From Blastococcus sp. (GTDB lineage Bacteria > Actinomycetota > Actinomycetes > Mycobacteriales > Geodermatophilaceae): a DNA stretch of 19,666 nt. The notes beneath the pieces are model-generated. The model saw nothing but the letters and a program-made list of their open reading frames with translations. It ran no database searches and was not told where the DNA came from. Each line of letters starts with the position of its first letter. Position 1 is the first letter of the stretch. The stretch spans positions 1 through 19,666 of the forward strand of contig JAOPUS010000312.1 of assembly GCA_025963345.1 (NCBI GenBank), written 5' to 3'. A program made the translations under genes and the position numbers. Of the stretch, positions 15,017 through 19,666 are shown piece after piece.

Positions 15017-15823
15017 TCAGGGCCGGGCGCGGACGAGGAGCGCGAGGCTCGCGTCGTCGCCGCCCACGGTCGCCGCGTCCGTCACCCAGCCCGCGATGCG
15101 CGCCCGGACGGACGCCGTCCCGTCGGAGTGCAGCTGCTCGCGGACGTCCCTGCCCAGCCGGTCCGGCCAGCCCGGATCGGCGAAGGCGTTCCCGTACCCA
15201 TCGGTGGCCAGGAGCACCAGATCCACGGGCGTGACCGTGAGATCGAGCAGCCGTGCACGGCTGACGGCGGCCGCGTCCGGCTGCATCAGCGTGGAGGTGG
15301 TCCCGGCCACCGAAGCCGGATCGGCCGGCAGCGGTGAGGCCACCTGCCCGTCCGTGCCGACGACGAGCAGGTCCCCGTCTCCCAACTGCGCCAGGAGGAG
15401 CCGGTCCCCGGTGCCCACGGCGACCAGCAGGGTGGCGGCGTAGGCGAGCACAGGATCGGCGTCCTCCCAGGCCGCGGACGTGCCGTCGAGCTCGTCGGCC
15501 TGCAGGGGGCACCCGGCCAGATCGGCCAGCACGGTCGCCGTCCAGCGCGCCACGATCTCGGCCATCAGCCCCGATCCGCCGTCCTCGGTCGGCGCCCCCC
15601 GGTCCAGCAGCTCACCGCCGGCCGCGCAGGCCGCCGCCACCGCCATCCGGGCGCCCCGGTCGGACCGGAAGCAGTCCCGGCTGCCCACACCGTCGGACAC
15701 CGCCACGACCACCCCCGCATCGCGGGGGCCGGGGCACCACCCGGCGGCGTCCTGCAGGGGGGCACCGCTGCGGGCGTGCAGGCTGCCCCGGGCGGAGGCG
15801 GCCAGCACCTCCCAGCCGCTCAC
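15017..15823 (-). CDS. PP2C-type protein phosphatase (TerY-P triad member)
   Basis: This 268-residue protein is a metal-dependent Ser/Thr phosphatase of the PP2C family. Metal-site motifs appear in order: QDA (24-26), VAVSDGVGS (40-48, Asp44), LAQLGDGDLLVV (144-155), LLATDGYGN (204-212, Asp208) and GGDDASLALL (254-263, Asp256/257). There is no signal peptide or membrane segment, so it acts in the cytosol. The start GTG at 15823 lies 15 bases after the VWA stop, so the two are co-transcribed. PP2C next to a TerY-like VWA protein and a kinase with a zinc ribbon is the composition of the described TerY-P triad, in which it is expected to reverse the kinase's phosphorylation. Its targets here are unknown; the FHA-containing ATPase system is an inferred candidate. 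Confidence 0.88.
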   Translation of the reverse strand: MSGWEVLAASARGSLHARSGAPLQDAAGWCPGPRDAGVVVAVSDGVGSRDCFRSDRGARMAVAAACAAGGELLDRGAPTEDGGSGLMAEIVARWTATVLADLAGCPLQADELDGTSAAWEDADPVLAYAATLLVAVGTGDRLLLAQLGDGDLLVVGTDGQVASPLPADPASVAGTTSTLMQPDAAAVSRARLLDLTVTPVDLVLLATDGYGNAFADPGWPDRLGRDVREQLHSDGTASVRARIAGWVTDAATVGGDDASLALLVRARP

Positions 15824-15838
15824 GTCACGCCCGCCCGG

Positions 15839-16534
15839 TCACCAGGTCACCGGGAGCCGGCCGCCCGCGCTGATCCGGGGCTGCTCCGGCGGCCGCCACT
15901 GCTCGCGCTGGCCGGCCGGGTCGACCGCCGGCGTGGACGCAGCGCGGGAGGCGACCGTCGAGGCCCAGCGGATGAGCTGGACGAGCTGCTCGGGATGGGC
16001 GGCGGTGACCGGCCGGATGTCGGGGCGGCCGATGAATCGCTGCAGCACGTCGGTGTCGGCGTCCCGGCCGATGCCGATGGCCAGGCGGACCGCTTTCGCC
16101 CCCCACGGTTCGGCCATCAGCGCCGCGATGCCCGCTTCGAAGTCGTCGGTCGGCTCACCGTCGGACACGAGCACGAGCGCGGGCGGCAGCGACCGCGGCT
16201 CCATCGGGGGCGAGCGCAGCACGGAGGCGACCTCGGTGAGCGCGGCGCCCAGGTCGGTGTAGCCGTAGGCGAGGAGGTCCGGCCAGATCAGCCGCTCGAC
16301 CGGGGTGGGATCGGGGACGTGCCACCGCGTGCCGGAGGAGAACGCCAGGGCACGCACGAGGATCTGCGCGTGCGGGTTGCGGGCCGCCAGGTCCCGCAGG
16401 TGCGGGATCGCCTCCCGGATCGCGTTGTTGAGCGCCTGGATCTTGCCGTCGGCCTGCATGGAACCGGAGCAGTCGGCGATCCAGATGAAGTGCAGGGGGC
16501 GGCCGGCGAGACCACCGCCGGGTCGCTTGTCCAC
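15839..16534 (-). CDS. TerY-like VWA domain protein
   Basis: This 231-residue protein is essentially one von Willebrand A domain. The metal-ion-dependent adhesion site is complete: DCSGS (Asp21, Ser23, Ser25), Thr93 in YGYTDLG, and Asp125 in LVSDGEPTDD. The pattern of an early MIDAS, KIQALNNAIREAIPHL, AFSSGTRWHVP and an Ile-Gly-Ile-Gly strand is that of TerY-like cytosolic VWA proteins, which scaffold metal-dependent complexes in stress and phospho-signalling loci. The last 40 residues are a Pro/Arg-rich tail. GTG at 16534 is chosen because AAGGAG precedes it by five bases; an in-frame extension to 16570 lacks a ribosome binding site. It heads the minus-strand run and diverges from the kinase gene 151 bases away. 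Confidence 0.87.
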   Translation of the reverse strand: MDKRPGGGLAGRPLHFIWIADCSGSMQADGKIQALNNAIREAIPHLRDLAARNPHAQILVRALAFSSGTRWHVPDPTPVERLIWPDLLAYGYTDLGAALTEVASVLRSPPMEPRSLPPALVLVSDGEPTDDFEAGIAALMAEPWGAKAVRLAIGIGRDADTDVLQRFIGRPDIRPVTAAHPEQLVQLIRWASTVASRAASTPAVDPAGQREQWRPPEQPRISAGGRLPVTW

Positions 16535-16685
16535 ACCGGCTCCTTCGCCTCGACCGAGCGACCGGAGCACCTACGGGATGCACCGGATCGGATGCGCAGC
16601 ATGGTGGGTCGCCCCGGGTCGTGCAAGGGTGCCTACTCCGGCCGGCCGTCCGGCGGAGCCACGAGGAGCCCGGAGGAGCACAGCC
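16535..16685. promoter_or_regulatory. divergent promoter region between VWA and kinase genes
   Basis: The 151 bases between the divergent starts should carry both promoters. I see the two ribosome binding sites (AAGGAG before the VWA GTG, GGAGGAG at 16672-16678 before the kinase GTG) and a GGATGC direct repeat near 16574-16598, but no clear -35/-10 pair. Confidence 0.4.
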
Positions 16686-18023
16686 GTGTTCGCACCAGGC
16701 CAGGTCGTGCAGCTGGCGGCCTCCCGTACCGCGGGCCGGGTGGGCGAGCTGCTGGGCGAGGGCGGGCAGGGCTCGGTGCACGTGGTGACCGTCGACGGCT
16801 CCCCCGAGCAGTACGCGCTCAAGTGGTACTTCCCCGGGTTCGCCACCGAGGCCCAGTGGAACGCCCTCCGTGCCCTGATCACCCGGGGATCGCCGAGCCC
16901 GGCCTTCCTCTGGCCGCTGGACCTGGTGACCGCGCCCGGCACCCCGGGGTTCGGCTACCTGATGCCGCTGCGGCCCGACGGGTTCACCGGCATGGTCGAC
17001 CTGGTCCGTGGCCGCGTGGACACCGGTTTCCGCCAGCTCGCCATCACCGGGCGCGACCTCGCGCACTCGTTCCTGCTGCTGCACTCCGAGGGGCTCTGCT
17101 ACCGCGACATCAGCTTCGGCAACGTGTTCCTGCGGCCGGAGACAGGCGCGGTGCTCATCTGCGACGTCGACAACGTCGGCGTCGACGGCGCTACGTCCTC
17201 GACCGTGCGCGGCACGCCGTACTTCATGGCCCCGGAGATCGTCCGGGGCGAGGCCGTGCCGTCGACGCTCACGGACCTGTTCTCCCTGGCGGTGCTGCTC
17301 TACTACGCCTTCCTGCTCGGCCATCCCCTCGAGGGCGCCAGCGCCCTCGCGCACGAGGTCTGGGACGTCGACGCGATGACCGACGCGTTCGGCGTGCGGC
17401 CGACCTTTGTCTTCGACCCCGCCGACGACGGCAACCGGCCCGTGTCCGGTGCGTCGGTCGAGCAGGACAACATGCTCGCCTGCTGGCCGGTCTGCCCGTC
17501 CTTCCTCCGGTCCCTGTTCGTCCGCGCCTTCACCGCCGGGCTCGCCGCCGACGGCGACCGGGTGCGGGAGAGCGAGTGGCGCAAGGCGATGGTGCGGCTG
17601 CACGACTCGGTGGTGTTCTGCGCCTCCTGCGGGCGCGAGAACCTCGCCGACATCGACGACGACGGGCAGCCGGTGGGCCCGGTCGTCGCGTCCGGCGGAC
17701 AGCGGTGCTGGTCGTGCGGCACACCGCTGACCCTCCCGCCGCGACTCGTCCTCGGCTCGCACCCGGTGGTCCTCGCCCACGACACCGTGCTGCACGGCTA
17801 CCACCTGGCCGGCCGCTACGACTTCTCCTCGCCGGCGGCGGAGATCACCCGGCATCCGGCCGACCCGGACCTCTGGGGACTGCGCAATCTCACGGCCGCC
17901 CCGTGGCTGGCCCGCGAGCCCAGCGGCCGCGAGTCGCACATCGCCCCTGGCCGAGCGGTCGCGCTCACCGAAGGCCTCACCCTCGGATTCGGTTCCGGAG
18001 TCACGGGTGTCGTCCGTACCTGA
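16686..18023 (+). CDS. kinase-fold protein with C-terminal zinc ribbon (TerY-P triad kinase)
   Basis: This 445-residue protein has a protein-kinase-like domain followed by a zinc ribbon. Visible motifs are the Gly loop LGEGGQGSV (23-31), Lys46 in YALKWY, the catalytic loop YRDISFGNVFL (139-149, Asp141 and Asn146), CDVDNVG in the DFG position (159-165), and GTPYFMAPEI (176-185). Cys312/Cys315 and Cys341/Cys344 form the ribbon. The last 90 residues are a beta-rich domain with HPADPDLWGLRNLT and a closing LGFGSGVTG that could be FHA-like. Catalytic residues are present, so activity is plausible, although HRD is YRD and DFG is altered. Kinase plus zinc ribbon beside TerY-VWA and PP2C matches the TerY-P triad. 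GTG at 16686 follows GGAGGAG by seven bases; the upstream in-frame extension to 16305 overlaps the VWA gene and is rejected. Confidence 0.87.
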   Translation: MFAPGQVVQLAASRTAGRVGELLGEGGQGSVHVVTVDGSPEQYALKWYFPGFATEAQWNALRALITRGSPSPAFLWPLDLVTAPGTPGFGYLMPLRPDGFTGMVDLVRGRVDTGFRQLAITGRDLAHSFLLLHSEGLCYRDISFGNVFLRPETGAVLICDVDNVGVDGATSSTVRGTPYFMAPEIVRGEAVPSTLTDLFSLAVLLYYAFLLGHPLEGASALAHEVWDVDAMTDAFGVRPTFVFDPADDGNRPVSGASVEQDNMLACWPVCPSFLRSLFVRAFTAGLAADGDRVRESEWRKAMVRLHDSVVFCASCGRENLADIDDDGQPVGPVVASGGQRCWSCGTPLTLPPRLVLGSHPVVLAHDTVLHGYHLAGRYDFSSPAAEITRHPADPDLWGLRNLTAAPWLAREPSGRESHIAPGRAVALTEGLTLGFGSGVTGVVRT

Positions 18024-18097
18024 GCCCGGCGCTCGGGCACTCCAGCAGCCGCGGCGATACTCCGAACGGACGGAGCCGGGTCTGCCACCCTGGCCCC
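18024..18097. other. kinase to DUF2252 gap with short hairpin
   Basis: This 74-base gap starts with a 5-base stem, GCCCG (18024-18028) and CGGGC (18034-18038), directly after the kinase stop; it is too short and lacks a T-run, so a terminator role is weak. No clear promoter or ribosome binding site is seen before the DUF2252 start. Confidence 0.3.
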
Positions 18098-19516
18098 ATG
18101 GCCCAGGACGCGGGCGGGCACACGGTGCTCGCCTCGACCGACGGGGCGGCGTTCGCGTCGCTGCGGCACGCGGCCACGCCCCGGGTCGAGCGCTACGAGG
18201 TGGGGCGGGAGCTCCGGCAGCAGGTCCCGCGGCCGACGCTGGCCACCTGGAACGAGGACGGCCGGGGCGCCGACCCCGTCCAGCAGGTGATCGCCGGCAA
18301 CGAGGGGCGGGTGGACCGCCTGATCCCGGTGCGGATCGGGCGGATGGTCGCGAGCCCGTTCGCCTTCCTCCGCGGAGCCGCCGCGATCATGGCCGCAGAC
18401 TTCTCCCGGCTGCCCGCCACCGGCATCACACCGGTGATCTGCGGTGACGCGCACCTGGGGAACTTCGGCTTCTACGCCTCTCCGGAGCGCGATCTGGTCT
18501 TCGACCTCAACGACTTCGACGAGGCCCATCCCGGTGCCTGGGAGTGGGACCTGCGCCGGTTGATCACGAGCGTCCATGTCGCGGGTCGGCAGAACGGGGC
18601 GTCCGAGGCCGAGTGCGGGGCAGCGGTACGTCGCTGCGCGCGCTCCTACCGGGAGCACCTGTCACACCTCGCCGCGCAGCCGCTCCTCGCCCGTGCCTAC
18701 GACCGGCTGAACCTCGACCGGCTGCATCGCACCGCCGTCGGCGCCGCCGGCCGGCGGGAGATCGTGAACGCCGCCACGCGTGCCCGCAGACGCACCAGCG
18801 ACCGCGCTCTCCCCCGGTTCACCGAACAACACGACGGCGGGCTGCGCCTCGTGGAGCAACCGCCGCTCATCACCCGGCCCGACCCGGCGCAGTACGAACG
18901 CATCGCGGTCGCCCTCGACGACTATCTGCGGACCCTGCGGACGCAGTGGGCGGTCATCGTCGGCGGCTACCGGCTGGTCGACGTCGCGCACAAGGTCGTC
19001 GGGGTCGGCTCGGTCGGGCTCCGCGCCTACATCGCGCTCTGCGAGGGCTCCGGTCCGGACGACGTGCTCTTCCTGCAGCTCAAGGAGGCGCGGCGGTCCG
19101 TCGTCGCGCAGTACGTGCACGGTGACTCGGCGTGGCACGACCACCAGGGGCAGCGCGTCGTGCAGTACCAGCAGGCCCTGCAGACGGTCAGCGACCCGCT
19201 GCTCGGCTGGACCACGGTCGGCGAGCGCCAGTACTACGTGCGCCAGTTCCGCGACATGAAGGGGGCCGTCGTCGTCGACGGCATCGACGCCGCGGCGCTG
19301 GCCGACTACGCCGGCGTCTGCGGGTTGCTGCTCGCGAAGGGGCATGCCCGCACCAGCGGCGCGTCGATGATCACCGGCTACCTCGGTCGGAGCGACAAGG
19401 CCGACCGCGCGCTCTGCCTGTTCGCGCGGCGTTACGCCGACCAGACCGAACGCGACCACGCCGCGCTCGTGGCCGCCGTCGACCGCGGACTGCTCCCCTG
19501 CGAGAGCGGCGTCTGA
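18098..19516 (+). CDS. DUF2252 family protein
   Basis: This 472-residue protein matches the DUF2252 family, common in actinobacteria and of unknown function. Its core has kinase-fold phosphotransferase hallmarks: VICGDAHLGNFGFY (113-126), with the GDxHxxN loop seen in aminoglycoside/choline kinase-like proteins, then FDLNDFDEAHPGAWEWDLRRL (135-155) supplying the metal-binding Asp residues. VDVAHKVVGVGSVGLRAY and FLQLKEARRS further on are also typical. No signal peptide or membrane segment is seen. The ATG at 18098 is chosen because the family N-terminus fits; the ribosome binding site is poor, so the transcript may be leaderless or the start may lie elsewhere. The gene ends four bases before the stop of a convergent gene. 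A connection to the secretion locus is not evident. Confidence 0.88.
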   Translation: MAQDAGGHTVLASTDGAAFASLRHAATPRVERYEVGRELRQQVPRPTLATWNEDGRGADPVQQVIAGNEGRVDRLIPVRIGRMVASPFAFLRGAAAIMAADFSRLPATGITPVICGDAHLGNFGFYASPERDLVFDLNDFDEAHPGAWEWDLRRLITSVHVAGRQNGASEAECGAAVRRCARSYREHLSHLAAQPLLARAYDRLNLDRLHRTAVGAAGRREIVNAATRARRRTSDRALPRFTEQHDGGLRLVEQPPLITRPDPAQYERIAVALDDYLRTLRTQWAVIVGGYRLVDVAHKVVGVGSVGLRAYIALCEGSGPDDVLFLQLKEARRSVVAQYVHGDSAWHDHQGQRVVQYQQALQTVSDPLLGWTTVGERQYYVRQFRDMKGAVVVDGIDAAALADYAGVCGLLLAKGHARTSGASMITGYLGRSDKADRALCLFARRYADQTERDHAALVAAVDRGLLPCESGV

Positions 19517-19520
19517 CGCG

Positions 19521-19666
19521 TCAGGCCGCGAGCCGACGAAGGAAGTCGAGCACCCCTTCCGGGCCCTCCAGCACCAGGTCCGCGGCGGCGAGGAGCTCGG
19601 GGGGGGCTTCCTGCGACCGCACGGCCACCCGCAGCCCGTCATGTCCTTCGGCCGCGAGCTCGGCGA
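19521..19666 (-). CDS. C-terminal fragment, probable HAD-type trehalose-phosphatase
   Basis: Only the last 48 or so residues are inside the window. They read AELAAEGHDGLRVAVRSQEA, then PPELLAAADLVLEGPEGVL and DFLRRLAA before a TGA. A closing pattern of a Val-rich strand, an Ala-Asp-x-Val-Leu motif, then Gly-Pro-x-x-Val-Leu and a short helix is common at the end of HAD-family trehalose-6-phosphate phosphatases and related sugar phosphatases. The match is by pattern only and the catalytic motifs lie outside the window, so other HAD hydrolases are possible. A run of eight G (plus strand, about 19599-19606) falls in the coding region without breaking the frame. Confidence 0.55.
   Translation of the reverse strand, partial: AELAAEGHDGLRVAVRSQEAPPELLAAADLVLEGPEGVLDFLRRLAA

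Noticed and set aside
15776..18097. In-frame upstream extension of the DUF2252 gene across the VWA and kinase genes
   Set aside because: The extension runs as a shadow of confident genes; the family N-terminus begins at 18098.
19599..19606. Run of eight G as a possible phase-variation tract or frameshift
   Set aside because: The frame reads through to a sensible C-terminus and only a fragment of the gene is visible.

Overview
The window is high-GC DNA with densely packed genes, GTG starts alternating with ATG, and gene families typical of actinobacteria (WXG100 proteins, a PcaGH/PobA set beside an IclR regulator, and FHA-FtsK ATPases). A high-GC soil-type actinomycete is the best reading; Geodermatophilaceae or a relative is only a guess. 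I see no tRNA, rRNA, CRISPR array, transposase or integrase.

Region 1 (1-5862) is a protocatechuate / 4-hydroxybenzoate module. On the minus strand runs a tight operon pcaH-pcaG-pcaB-pcaD-pcaC, with pcaC cut by the window edge. An IclR-type regulator and pobA diverge from it on the plus strand. PobA makes protocatechuate from 4-hydroxybenzoate, PcaGH opens the ring, and PcaB, PcaC and PcaD carry the product to 3-oxoadipate. Most junctions overlap or touch (GTGA, TGA-GTG, ATGA), which implies one coupled transcript. A GGAA-N2-TTCC palindrome between the regulator and pobA is a candidate IclR-type operator.

Region 2 (5959-18023) is the accessory part and the most interesting. It opens with a 1553-residue membrane ATPase (two FHA domains, two membrane helices, three FtsK/SpoIIIE-type ATPase units), which is the plan of EssC, the motor of type VII secretion. 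Convergent to it is a seven-gene minus-strand run. In transcription order it holds a TerY-like VWA protein, a PP2C-type phosphatase, a one-pass membrane protein with a Cys-containing ectodomain, a canonical WXG100 protein, a second WXG-like protein, a 405-residue protein with a WXG-like N-terminus, helix-hairpin-helix and Gly/Ala-rich hydrophobic hairpin (candidate secreted effector), and a 338-residue protein with EspG-like features. Divergent from the VWA gene is a kinase-like protein with a zinc ribbon. VWA + PP2C + kinase/zinc ribbon is the composition described as the TerY-P phospho-signalling triad. My hypothesis is that the triad writes and erases phospho-threonine marks that the FHA domains of the ATPase read, gating secretion of the WXG proteins and the candidate effector. 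Other known type VII parts (EccB, EccD, EccE, mycosin, or EsaA/EssA/EssB) are not in the window.

Region 3 (18098-19666) holds a DUF2252 kinase-fold protein and, convergent to it, the C-terminal end of what looks like a HAD-type trehalose-phosphatase. Neither has a visible tie to region 2.

Two convergent gene pairs (10617-10620 and 19514-19523) have both stop codons built into one short palindrome, leaving no room for an intergenic terminator.
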